From: CAZEZY01 sp964516635
GTDB lineage: Bacteria; Pseudomonadota; Gammaproteobacteria; Burkholderiales; Burkholderiaceae_C
Direction of reading: 5' to 3'
Length of the DNA: 45,407 nt
Assembly: GCA_964516635.1 (NCBI GenBank)
Contig: CAZEZY010000002.1
Span: 1 to 45,407, forward strand
Shown: positions 1-7,723 of the stretch, in pieces
Layout: the number at the start of each line of letters is the position of its first letter
Position numbering within the stretch: the first letter of the stretch is position 1
Made by a program: the position numbers and the translations under genes
The notes under the pieces: model-generated
What the model saw: the letters and a program-made list of their open reading frames with translations, nothing else
Databases searched by the model: none
Told to the model about the DNA's origin: nothing

Positions 1-2
1 AT

Positions 3-2579
3 GCCGTCAAGAACGCGCCTTTGAGTCCGGACGTCCGTGCCGCGTTGTTTGAGGGAAAGCCTGCAGCACTCGCCACCTACTTCGACACGCTCTGGAGCGC
101 GCCCATGCAGGCGACTGAGCAGGATCGGTTGCTGGTGAGTCTGCTGACACCGTCCCGCATGCTAGAGTTCCTGAGGGGCTATGTGCTCTTCGACCGCAAG
201 GTCGGAAAGATCGTCGCTCGCTACCAGCAGTTCTTCGGCATCCGGGCGCTGCTGTCGCGCATCAGTCAGAAGAAGCCCGATTCGCAGGGGGGCGGCCGTG
301 AGGGCGGCGTCGTCTGGCACACCACGGGCTCTGGCAAAAGCTTCACGATGGTGTTCTTGACCAAGGCCCTGCTGCTGGTCGAGAGCCTCAAGGAATGCCG
401 CATCGTTGTGGTCACCGACCGCGTTGATCTTGAAGCCCAGCTCTCGCGCAACTTCATGACGGGCGGGGCGTTCGGTTCCAGCATCGCCACGCAGAAGGAT
501 GGCGAGCGCAGCCGCACCCTTTCCGGTCGTGACCTGGCCCAGCGCATCGGTAAGGGGACCGAGCGGATCACCTTCACGCTTGTCCACAAGTTCAACACCG
601 CGTCCAAGCTGCCCGAATGCCGTAACGATTCGGCGGACATGATCGTGCTGGTCGATGAAGGACACCGAAGCCATGGCGGCGAGACCCATGAGCGGATGAA
701 GAAGGCGTTGCCCAAGGCGGCTTACATCGCCTTCACCGGCACGCCGCTGCTCAAAGACGAAAAGACCTCCAACAAATTCGGCCCCATTGTTCACGCGTAC
801 ACCATGCAACGAGCCGTGGAGGACGAGACTGTGGCGCCGCTGCTCTACGAAGAGCGCGTTCCCGAATTGGACATCAACGAAGAAGCTGTTAATCGGTGGT
901 TCGACAAGATCACCAGCGACCTCAGCGACGCTCAGCGCAGTGATCTGAAGCGCAAGTTCGCGAAGAAGGGGGCTGTCTATGGCGCGGCGAATCGCATCGA
1001 GCTGATTGCATGGGACATTGCGACCCACTTCAACGAGAACATCAAGAAGCTGGGTCTAGGTCTGAAGGGCCAAGTCGCGACCGACAGCAAACTCGATGCA
1101 ATCCGCTACAAGAAGGCGCTGGACGAGACGGGTCTGGTGACGAGCGCGGTCGTGATCTCGGCACCCGACACCCGCGAGGGGAACTCGGAAGTCGATGAGG
1201 ACACGCTGCCCGAGGTCCAAAAGTGGTGGAAGCAGGCCATGGCCACCTGCGGCAACGACCCTGAAACCTACGAGAAACAAGTCATTGGTGACTTTGGCAC
1301 CGATGGCGCGCCGGATCTACTCATCGTTGTGGACAAGCTGCTCACAGGTTTCGATGAGCCTCGCAATACGGTGCTGTACATCGACAAGCCGCTGAAGGGT
1401 CACAACCTGATCCAGGCGGTAGCGCGGGTGAACCGCTTGCATGACGCCAAGCGATACGGCGTGCTGGTGGACTACCGCGGAATCCTGAAAGAGCTGGACA
1501 CCGCCATTCGGGCCTATCAGGACCTTGAGGCACGCACTCAGGGCGGGTTCGACGTTCAAGACCTGGAAGGGCTGTATCACCAGTTCAGCACGGAGTACAA
1601 GCGCCTGCCCGGTCTTCATGAGCAGCTCTGGTCATTCTTCAAGTCGGTCACCAATAAGCTTGACCGTGAGCAGTACCGACAGGTTCTCGCGCCTCGCTTT
1701 GTCAAGGATGCCGATGGCGAGGAGTACGACGAGAGGCAGAAGCTGCGCGACGATTTCTATGATGCGCTGACTGCCTTCGGACTGTGCCTCCAGACGGCGT
1801 TGTCTTCTCGAAGCTTCTTTGAGGACAAGAGCTTCTCCGAAGGGCTGATTGCTCGCTACAAGAGCGACCTTCGTTTCTTCACTGAGCTGCGTCAGACGGC
1901 CCGCCGCGATGCCATGGAGACGGTGGACTACAGCGTCTACGAGGAACAGATCCGTAAGCTGGTGGACAAGCAGGTCATCGGCACCGAGGTCCGGGAGCCA
2001 GACGGGGTGTATCTCGTTCACCAGTTAGGCCAAGAGAAGCCCGAAGACTGGTCAGAGGAGAAGACTCGTAACGAGACGGACATGATCCGCACCCGGCTGC
2101 GCAAGACAATCGAGCAGGAACTGGCCGCAGATCCATACGCGCAGAAGGTGTTTGGTGAGTTGCTGCGCCAGGCGATCGCGGAAGCGGAAGCGATGTTCGA
2201 TCACCCGCTGAAGCAGTACGCCTTGTTCAAATCTTTCGAGGAACAGGTGGAGGCACGAGCGACGCCTGGGATGCCGGAGGTATTGACCACCAACCCGCAT
2301 GCCAAGGCCTACTTTGGGGCTATCCGCTTGGTGCTCGGCGAAGAGAGCTTCGGTGCCTTGGATCCGGAAGGCGTCGAGCGCTTGGTGCAGCAGTCCTTGG
2401 CTATTGATACCGTGGTGAAAGACGCGGTGGCTGAGAATTCGCTCAACCCGCAGAACATCGAGGCGGCAATACGCAAGGGTCTGTTGCCACTGCTATTCGG
2501 CAGCCTGGGCCTCGACAACGCAAAGCAGGTGGTCGAGCAGGTCATCCAGATCACCCGAATCGGCCTCAGCAGGGCGTGA
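3..2579 (+). CDS. hsdR: Type I restriction enzyme subunit R (HsdR), 5' end outside the window
   Basis: This is the motor and DNA-cleavage subunit of a type I restriction-modification complex; it translocates DNA using ATP and cuts it when its sites are unmethylated. The frame is open from the window edge, so the gene starts upstream and its N-terminal nuclease domain is not visible. Counting from the TTG at position 21, helicase motifs follow in order: Walker A TTGSGKS (about residue 101-107), VVVTDRVDLEAQL, the DEAD-box-like VDEGHRSH, FTGTPL, and QAVARVNR as motif VI. The roughly 350 C-terminal residues match the helical tail usual in HsdR. The stop overlaps the GTG of the next gene, so the two are translationally coupled. 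Base composition is visibly less GC-rich than in the core genes to the right. hsdM and hsdS must lie upstream, if present. Confidence 0.95.
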   Translation, partial: AVKNAPLSPDVRAALFEGKPAALATYFDTLWSAPMQATEQDRLLVSLLTPSRMLEFLRGYVLFDRKVGKIVARYQQFFGIRALLSRISQKKPDSQGGGREGGVVWHTTGSGKSFTMVFLTKALLLVESLKECRIVVVTDRVDLEAQLSRNFMTGGAFGSSIATQKDGERSRTLSGRDLAQRIGKGTERITFTLVHKFNTASKLPECRNDSADMIVLVDEGHRSHGGETHERMKKALPKAAYIAFTGTPLLKDEKTSNKFGPIVHAYTMQRAVEDETVAPLLYEERVPELDINEEAVNRWFDKITSDLSDAQRSDLKRKFAKKGAVYGAANRIELIAWDIATHFNENIKKLGLGLKGQVATDSKLDAIRYKKALDETGLVTSAVVISAPDTREGNSEVDEDTLPEVQKWWKQAMATCGNDPETYEKQVIGDFGTDGAPDLLIVVDKLLTGFDEPRNTVLYIDKPLKGHNLIQAVARVNRLHDAKRYGVLVDYRGILKELDTAIRAYQDLEARTQGGFDVQDLEGLYHQFSTEYKRLPGLHEQLWSFFKSVTNKLDREQYRQVLAPRFVKDADGEEYDERQKLRDDFYDALTAFGLCLQTALSSRSFFEDKSFSEGLIARYKSDLRFFTELRQTARRDAMETVDYSVYEEQIRKLVDKQVIGTEVREPDGVYLVHQLGQEKPEDWSEEKTRNETDMIRTRLRKTIEQELAADPYAQKVFGELLRQAIAEAEAMFDHPLKQYALFKSFEEQVEARATPGMPEVLTTNPHAKAYFGAIRLVLGEESFGALDPEGVERLVQQSLAIDTVVKDAVAENSLNPQNIEAAIRKGLLPLLFGSLGLDNAKQVVEQVIQITRIGLSRA

Positions 2580-3331
2580 TCATGGTGGCTGAGGTTACGG
2601 AAGGCCAGCACCAGGTGGCCTATGGTGACGAGCAGATCGTCTTCACGCTGCGCAGGCAACCCGCTCGAGTGGCGCCTCGTATTGCGATTCACGTTGAGCC
2701 CGATGGTCGTGTAGAGGTTGACGCCCCGCCATCAACGCCATTGGGTGCCGTGCTGGCTGCTGTTCGGAAACGCTCGCGCTGGATCAGTCAGCACGTCTCC
2801 GCAGCCCGTGCACGGCTGGCTCATGTGCTACCGCGAGAGTACGTAAGCGGCGAGTCCATCCAGTACATGGGTAAGCGGTATCGACTCAAAGTCATCGTTC
2901 AGGCCGATGCACGACCCGAAGCGAAGTTACGAGGCGCGTTTTTGGTGGTTCGAGCGCCCAACCACGACGCTGCAGTCATTCGGGCATGCATCGACGCTTG
3001 GTACCGTTCCCGCGCCCGCGAAGTCTTCGAGGCCCGCCTCAAGGTAGTCGCAGAACCATTACGCTGGGTACGCCAATTTCCCCCGTTTCGCCTTCAGTTC
3101 ATGACGCGTCAGTGGGGGAGTTGTTCTCCTTCGGGGCGGTTAACCCTCAATCCTTGGCTGGTGGCTGCGCCTCGTGAGGCCATTGATTACGTCCTGCTCC
3201 ATGAGATGTGCCACCTGAAGCATCACAACCACAGTCGGAGCTTCTATGCCACGTTGACCAGGCACCTTCCTGACTGGGAGCGAATTAAGACACGATTGGA
3301 TGACCAGGTGGAGGTCATCTTGCGCCGCTGA
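2576..3331 (+). CDS. YgjP/WLM-family zinc metalloprotease (DUF45)
   Basis: A predicted zinc-dependent peptidase of 251 residues. It has the family signature RQWGSCSPSGRL (about residues 178-189), then HEMCH (209-213), which gives two zinc-binding histidines and the catalytic glutamate, followed by HHNHSRSF, which would supply the third ligand. There is no signal peptide, so it should be cytoplasmic. The GTG start at 2576 overlaps the hsdR stop; an in-frame ATG at 2582 is an alternative. Genes of this family are often found directly behind hsdR, but the substrate is unknown to me; a role in processing or regulating the restriction complex is inference from position only. Confidence 0.88.
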   Translation: MIMVAEVTEGQHQVAYGDEQIVFTLRRQPARVAPRIAIHVEPDGRVEVDAPPSTPLGAVLAAVRKRSRWISQHVSAARARLAHVLPREYVSGESIQYMGKRYRLKVIVQADARPEAKLRGAFLVVRAPNHDAAVIRACIDAWYRSRAREVFEARLKVVAEPLRWVRQFPPFRLQFMTRQWGSCSPSGRLTLNPWLVAAPREAIDYVLLHEMCHLKHHNHSRSFYATLTRHLPDWERIKTRLDDQVEVILRR

Positions 3332-3748
3332 AGGTCACGCCACCTGGAGGTGTTCAGCAGTAACACATTGCTTTTTCGAGATGAATGTAGACATCGAGGT
3401 CACAAGTGCTTTTTGCGCAGCCTCATCGGTGTCGAAAAGAGCAACAGCAGCCACCATAACTTCCAGAAGAGTCAAGTGCCCCAAGTCAGTCCAGATCAAC
3501 TGGCGGACAAAGCTTCTGCTTGATCCTGCTTCCAACTTCTGCGGGCCGATCCAAGCCCGCAGCCAAGTCAGAGGGAACTGCTCCAGGATGTAGTTGTGCA
3601 GTTCGGCGTCAGTCGCCGCGACAGGCTCTATTCCTGTAGATCAACTTTCATCTTCAATAAATAGACAAAGACCAATACAAATCGAGTAAATAAATAATTT
3701 TACTTAATGAATGAGGCTCCCTAGCATTCGATGCCGAAGGAGCCTCTG
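3332..3748. other. AT-rich gap between the restriction segment and the permease gene
   Basis: This 417-base gap holds the probable broken small gene on the minus strand described separately. From about 3640 to 3715 it is strongly AT-rich, unlike the rest of the window. Sequence here resembling a -35 box (TAGACA at 3662-3667) may belong to the promoter of the permease gene, but no -10 hexamer at a convincing spacing could be fixed. I saw no tRNA, transposase or clear direct-repeat attachment site. Confidence 0.5.
3335..3651 (-). pseudogene. Probable frameshifted small gene of unknown function
   Basis: On the minus strand a frame is open from 3640 down to a TGA at 3337-3335 (101 codons before the stop) with a natural-looking amino-acid composition, for example LHNYILEQF, LTWLRAWIGPQ and TLLEVMVAAVALFDTDEAA, but it has no ATG or GTG start at its beginning. 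An ATG at 3651-3649 lies just upstream in another frame and stops after seven codons. A one-base shift between about 3640 and 3649 would join them into a protein of about 105 residues. I do not recognise the family. It could also be a 3' remnant of a gene lost at the border of the restriction segment, or a chance open frame. Confidence 0.35.
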
Positions 3749-4723
3749 ATGAACAACTTACTCGATCCCGCCATCCTCTTTTTTGTTTTTGGTGTTCTGG
3801 CTGGTGGGCTGAAGTCCAACCTGGAAATCCCGCCAGCCATCGCCAAATTCCTGTCGCTGTACCTGCTGATGGCGCTCGGCCTCAAAGGGGGGTTTGCCAT
3901 GGCCGAGTCCGGGCTGAACCCGCAAGCCCTGCTCGCCCTGGGCGCGGCCATGCTGATGGCCGTGATCGTGCCGGCCATCGGTTATCAGTGGCTCAAGCAT
4001 CGCGTCTCGCGTTTCGATGCGGCCGCGGTGGCGGCCTCGTATGGCTCGGTCAGTGCGGTGACCTTCGTCACGGCCATGCAATACCTCGAAAGTCTGGAAC
4101 TGTCTTTCGGCGGGCACATGGTGGTCGCGATGGTGGTGATGGAGTCACCCGCGATCATCATGGCCGTCCTGCTGGCGAACATGCTACGGCATCAAAACAG
4201 CCAGCAGGAGGGCGCTGCGGTGACCACGGGGGCACCACTGGGCAAAATCCTGCATGAGTCCTTCACGGACGGCGCCCACTTGCTGCTCCTGGGCTCGATG
4301 GCGATCGGTTTTGTCAGTGGCGATGCCGGGCAGGCCGTGATGGCGCCGTTTTCCAGCGAACTGTTCAAAGGCATGCTGGCTTTTTTCCTGCTCGACATGG
4401 GCCTCATGGTGGCCAGGCACTTTGCGGCGGTCCGCCAGGCATCCGGGGCGCTGGTGGTCTATGCTTCCGCTGGGCCTCTCTTGCACGCAGCCATCGCCCT
4501 GGGGCTGGCGGTGCTGCTGGGGCTGTCGGTGGCAGACGCGGCCTTGCTGATGGTGTTGTCGGCCAGTGCGTCTTACATTGTGGTGCCGGCTGTCTTGCGC
4601 TATGCGATCCCCGAGGCGAGTCCTTCGATCTATTTCGGCTTGTCGCTCGGGGTGACGTTTCCGCTCAACATCCTCATCGGTATTCCGCTGTACACCTGGG
4701 CGGCGCAACGTGTGATCGGGTGA
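3749..4723 (+). CDS. SbtA-like sodium-dependent bicarbonate transporter family permease
   Basis: A membrane protein of 324 residues with about ten hydrophobic segments, matching the SbtA/DUF897 family. Cyanobacterial SbtA imports bicarbonate with sodium; many proteobacteria carry homologues whose substrate is not established. Typical family sequences are seen near the start (FFVFGVLAGGLKSNLEIP, then ALGLKGG) and in the second half (DMGLMVARH). An ATG at 3731 is in frame, but AAGGAG at 3737-3742 lies six bases before the ATG at 3749, which I take as the start. No sbtB-like PII gene is next to it. Its last 50 bases overlap the end of the convergent MFS gene. Confidence 0.85.
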   Translation: MNNLLDPAILFFVFGVLAGGLKSNLEIPPAIAKFLSLYLLMALGLKGGFAMAESGLNPQALLALGAAMLMAVIVPAIGYQWLKHRVSRFDAAAVAASYGSVSAVTFVTAMQYLESLELSFGGHMVVAMVVMESPAIIMAVLLANMLRHQNSQQEGAAVTTGAPLGKILHESFTDGAHLLLLGSMAIGFVSGDAGQAVMAPFSSELFKGMLAFFLLDMGLMVARHFAAVRQASGALVVYASAGPLLHAAIALGLAVLLGLSVADAALLMVLSASASYIVVPAVLRYAIPEASPSIYFGLSLGVTFPLNILIGIPLYTWAAQRVIG

Positions 4724-5885
4724 AGCGGCTGACGGCGGTCCCGATCAGGCAAAGGGCCACAAAGACCATGGCAAAGCCCGACATGCCTGCACGATCGAAC
4801 ACGTAGCCGCCGAGGATCGGGGCAAACGCCGTGCCCAGCGAATAGCTGATCACCAGCAGCGAGATCGCCTTGACCAGGTTGGCGCCTTGCAGTCGATGGC
4901 CCATCTCGATGATGCTGAGGGTGTAGATGGCACCGCCCACGCCGCCGAGCACGAAACCCACCACCCAGAGCAACTGGCCGGGGTTCTCTGCCCAGATGAG
5001 CAGCGTGAGCGAGGTGACCAGCAGGATGGCCCAGCAGGCCAGAATCAGGCGTGGCGCATGCCAGCGGTCGGCCAATCGGCCGGCTGGGGGTTGCAGCAGT
5101 GCACTGCCGGCGCCAATCACGGCACCCAGCATGGCGGCTGTCGCCAGCGAATAGCCCAGCCGCATCGACAGGGAGGGCAGCAGGGCCGAGACACCGGCCT
5201 CCATCATGCCGCTCAGCATGGCAACGGCCACCAGCGGGTAGGCGATCTGGCGCCAGTCCGGGCTTTCTGAAATCGCGGGGCTCGGGTGTTCAGGGTGAGC
5301 CTGAGGCCCGGGTCGCTTCACGCCCGACAGCATCAGACTCGCCAGCAGCGCCAGTCCCATCACGAGGGTGGCGAGCAGCAGCGGGCTCCACGATAGCGCG
5401 CGAGCAAGGGGAATGAGCAAGGGCCCCGCCATCAGCCCGAGACCCACGGCGGCTTCGAACCAGCCGACGTACAGCCCGCGCTGCGCTGGAGGTGCGGCTT
5501 CTGCCAGCCATGACTCGCCCACCACCCAGACCAGTCCGCCACCCACGCCGAGCACGAACGCCCCAGTGACCCAGAGTTCATGGACATGCGTCATGTTGAA
5601 CGACAGCACGCTGGCAAACGCCAGGCCGCTGCCCAACGTGAAGGTGCGGACAAACCCGAGCCTCTGGCTCACCCGGTGGGCACTCGCGCTCGAGCACAGA
5701 ATGCCGGCCCACATCGCGGCGGCCAGCCAGCCGACCCGCAAGGCCGATTCGCCGGCGTCGGTGGCACGAAGCGCCAGATAGGTGAGGGCGCCAAATTCAC
5801 CCGCCACAAAGACGAAATAGACCGCTGGAATGAGCCACAGCACGCGACGGTTGTCGTTCAGACGCCTCTCCCCATGAACCGCCAA
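4674..5885 (-). CDS. MFS transporter (YcaD-like)
   Basis: A 12-helix major facilitator protein of about 400 residues; it resembles the YcaD group of drug or solute exporters. Seen: an N-terminal hydrophobic start (VLWLIPAVYFVFVAGEFG), RVSQRLGF in the first loop, and a central charged linker near residues 190-215. It is the third gene of an operon with the thioredoxin-like and CcdA genes: its predicted TTG start lies one base after the ccdA stop. The start is uncertain; a GTG at 5843 would remove 14 residues. It may export a compound tied to the redox or metal stress handled by the operon, but that is inference; the substrate cannot be read from the sequence. Confidence 0.85.
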   Translation of the reverse strand: MAVHGERRLNDNRRVLWLIPAVYFVFVAGEFGALTYLALRATDAGESALRVGWLAAAMWAGILCSSASAHRVSQRLGFVRTFTLGSGLAFASVLSFNMTHVHELWVTGAFVLGVGGGLVWVVGESWLAEAAPPAQRGLYVGWFEAAVGLGLMAGPLLIPLARALSWSPLLLATLVMGLALLASLMLSGVKRPGPQAHPEHPSPAISESPDWRQIAYPLVAVAMLSGMMEAGVSALLPSLSMRLGYSLATAAMLGAVIGAGSALLQPPAGRLADRWHAPRLILACWAILLVTSLTLLIWAENPGQLLWVVGFVLGGVGGAIYTLSIIEMGHRLQGANLVKAISLLVISYSLGTAFAPILGGYVFDRAGMSGFAMVFVALCLIGTAVSRFTRSHVAPPRCTAEYR

Positions 5886-5886
5886 A

Positions 5887-6612
5887 TCAGAACCGCGTGG
5901 TCAGGTCGATCCAGCCCTGGGGCAGGACATTCACCAGTTGCGCCTCCAGCCACTTGTCGCCACCACTCAGGATGGCCACGCCGACCAGCAGCACGAACAC
6001 GCCAAAAACCTGCTTCACATTATCCATGTGGCTGAGCACCCAGCCGCGCACCTTGCCAAAACCGCTGCGTGAGGCATAGGCCACCGCCACCAGGACCGTG
6101 GCAGCCCCCAGGCCGAACATGCCGAGGATCAGCGTTCCGCGAGCAGCACCGCCCTCGGTGGCCACCATGGTCAGGGCACTGGCCAGCATGGGGCCCGAGC
6201 AAGGGCTCCACACCATGCCCAGCAAGGCGCCTGTGGCAAAGGCGCCACCCAGCGAACCGCTGTCCAGCCGGGTGGTGGCCGCGTTGGCGCCGGTGGCCAG
6301 TGGGGTGACCAGCCGCGTGAACCGCTCGTTCAGCGCCGGTACCAGCATCACCAGCCCGAACCCGATGAGCAGCCAGGCGCCGATCTGCCGGATCAGATCG
6401 GGGTCAATGCCCAGGGCATCGCCGGCCACGCCCACCAGCAGCCCCAGCGTGGCAAACATGGCCACCATGCCGGCGCCCATGGCCACGGGGGCGAACCGGT
6501 TGGCCTGTAGCGCACCGCCCAGCACCAGCGGCAGCAGGGGAAACACGCAGGGATTCAGGGTCGTCAGGCTGCCGGCCACCCAGGCCAGACCGAGTTCGGT
6601 GGGACTGGTCAT
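5887..6612 (-). CDS. ccdA: CcdA/DsbD-family transmembrane thiol-electron carrier
   Basis: An inner-membrane protein of 241 residues with six to seven hydrophobic helices that moves reducing equivalents from cytoplasmic thioredoxin to the periplasm. The diagnostic first conserved cysteine lies in TLNPCVFPLLPLVLGG (about residues 18-33) and the second in GMVWSPCSGPMLASAL. The length is usual for CcdA proteins that lack the extra domains of DsbD. Its ATG overlaps the stop of the upstream thioredoxin-like gene (ATGA), and the MFS gene starts one base after its stop, so the three form a tight operon. The partner is most likely the periplasmic thioredoxin-like protein upstream rather than cytochrome c maturation, for which no other gene is present. 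Confidence 0.9.
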   Translation of the reverse strand: MTSPTELGLAWVAGSLTTLNPCVFPLLPLVLGGALQANRFAPVAMGAGMVAMFATLGLLVGVAGDALGIDPDLIRQIGAWLLIGFGLVMLVPALNERFTRLVTPLATGANAATTRLDSGSLGGAFATGALLGMVWSPCSGPMLASALTMVATEGGAARGTLILGMFGLGAATVLVAVAYASRSGFGKVRGWVLSHMDNVKQVFGVFVLLVGVAILSGGDKWLEAQLVNVLPQGWIDLTTRF

Positions 6613-7010
6613 AGCGCCTTGACGAAGGCGGCCTTGATGTCATTGGGCTGGGTCTGGCCCGCCACACGGGCCACTTCCTGCGTGCCCTTGTACACGACCA
6701 TGATCGATTGCGATCGAACCTTCAGGGACTTGCGCAGGTCTTTTTCCTTGTCGTGATCGGCGATCAGGACGGTCATGCCCTTCAACTGTGGGTCTGCCTT
6801 CAGGACCTCGAGGGACTTGGCCTGTGCCACGCAGGTGGAACACCAGTCGGCATGAAAATGCACAGCCACCGGCTTGCCTTGCTGCTGCTGGGCACTGAGT
6901 TCGGTGGCACTGAAGGGCTTCAACTCCAGGGCACTGGCCCAGGCGCTCAGGGTCATGAGTGAGGCGGCCAGGGAAACTTGGATGGTTCGGGCGAGGTAGG
7001 ATCGATTCAT
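6609..7010 (-). CDS. Periplasmic thioredoxin-like protein
   Basis: A thioredoxin-fold protein of 133 residues. It begins with a charged and hydrophobic signal peptide (RTIQVSLAASLMTLSAWASA) and carries the active site WCSTC in HADWCSTCVAQAKSL, so it should work in the periplasm. I start it at the ATG at 7010 because a GGAG lies about six bases upstream; a longer frame to 7052 has no such support. It heads an operon with ccdA, which could re-reduce its CxxC. A promoter-like GTAACC-N16-CGAA lies at 7091-7066, placing transcription start about 50 bases before the gene. Its targets are unknown; reduction of oxidised periplasmic protein thiols is the natural guess. Confidence 0.88.
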   Translation of the reverse strand: MNRSYLARTIQVSLAASLMTLSAWASALELKPFSATELSAQQQQGKPVAVHFHADWCSTCVAQAKSLEVLKADPQLKGMTVLIADHDKEKDLRKSLKVRSQSIMVVYKGTQEVARVAGQTQPNDIKAAFVKAL

Positions 7011-7065
7011 GAGATGCTCCGTTGACGTTGAGAAAATGATGTGTCCTGTCACTGACCACCGTCAT

Positions 7066-7091
7066 TTCGCAGCCCTTGGCGATTCGGTTAC
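7066..7091 (-). promoter_or_regulatory. SigF-type promoter of the trx-ccdA-MFS operon
   Basis: Reading on the minus strand, GTAACC (7091-7086) is followed after exactly 16 bases by CGAA (7069-7066). This equals the promoter motif I recall for Caulobacter SigF, the sigma factor paired with NrsF. Transcription would begin near 7058, leaving a leader of about 48 bases with a ribosome site before the ATG at 7010. The same motif occurs facing the other way before the sigma gene. Confidence 0.75.
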
Positions 7092-7133
7092 AGGCATGGA
7101 ACATCTTTTTTTCTGGTTGGCGCCTGAAAGGCT

Positions 7134-7159
7134 GTAACCCGATACACCCGGTTGGCGAA
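7134..7159 (+). promoter_or_regulatory. SigF-type promoter of the sigF-nrsF operon (autoregulation)
   Basis: GTAACC (7134-7139), a 16-base spacer, then CGAA (7156-7159), identical in core and spacing to the divergent promoter at 7091-7066. The -35 boxes of the two are 42 bases apart. The -10 box directly touches the ATG at 7160, so a transcript from here would start inside the predicted first codons of the sigma gene; see the finding on this conflict. Confidence 0.7.
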
Positions 7160-7723
7160 ATGCATCAAGACAACGCTTCCGACTTCGAAGCCCGCCTGCG
7201 CCCCATCTGGATGGCAGCGCAGTCCGGTGACGAGCACGCCTACCGGCAATCGCTGGGGCTGATGGCGACGCGGCTGAGGGTGTATTTCCGTCGGCGCATG
7301 CCGACCTTGCAAGACGATGTGGAGGACCTCGTGCAGGAAACCTTGCTGGCGGTGCACCTGCAGCGCGGCACCTATGACGCCACCTTTCCGGTGACCGCCT
7401 GGTTCACGGCCATTGCGCGCCACAAGCTGGTCGATCTGTGGCGGCGCCGTGGTCGCAAGGAGGGCCTGCATGACGAATACGACGAGGTGGACGAGTCCGA
7501 GCTGGCCAGCGAGCAGGCCGAGCCCCATGCGTCCCGTGATCTGGGGGTGCTGCTGCAGGCCCTGCCTTCGGCCCAGCGACTGGCGATCGAACTCACCCGG
7601 CTCGAAGGCCTGTCGGTGGCAGAGGCATCGATCAGGACCGGTGTGTCCGAGGCCTCCATCAAGGTGCAGGTACACCGGGGCCTGAAGCGGCTGGCTGAAC
7701 TGGTGAAAAGGGGTACCCGATGA
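7160..7723 (+). CDS. sigF: ECF sigma factor of the SigF type
   Basis: An extracytoplasmic-function sigma-70 factor of 187 residues. Region 2 spans about residues 10-85, including DDVEDLVQETLLAVH and TAWFTAIARHKLVDLWRRR, and region 4 about residues 125-180 with the helix-turn-helix GLSVAEASIRTGVSEASIKV. It has no membrane segment. The next gene, overlapping by ATGA, codes for an NrsF-type anti-sigma factor, which identifies the SigF group. In Caulobacter this sigma responds to heavy metals and oxidants. The ATG at 7160 keeps the segment LRPIWMAAQSGDEHAY that is usual at the N-terminus; an in-frame ATG at 7211 would make 170 residues and fits better with the promoter position. Neither start has a strong ribosome site. 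Confidence 0.88.
   Translation: MHQDNASDFEARLRPIWMAAQSGDEHAYRQSLGLMATRLRVYFRRRMPTLQDDVEDLVQETLLAVHLQRGTYDATFPVTAWFTAIARHKLVDLWRRRGRKEGLHDEYDEVDESELASEQAEPHASRDLGVLLQALPSAQRLAIELTRLEGLSVAEASIRTGVSEASIKVQVHRGLKRLAELVKRGTR

Noticed and set aside
3731..3748. ATG at 3731 as start of the SbtA-like permease
   Set aside because: It has no ribosome site, while the ATG at 3749 has AAGGAG six bases upstream.
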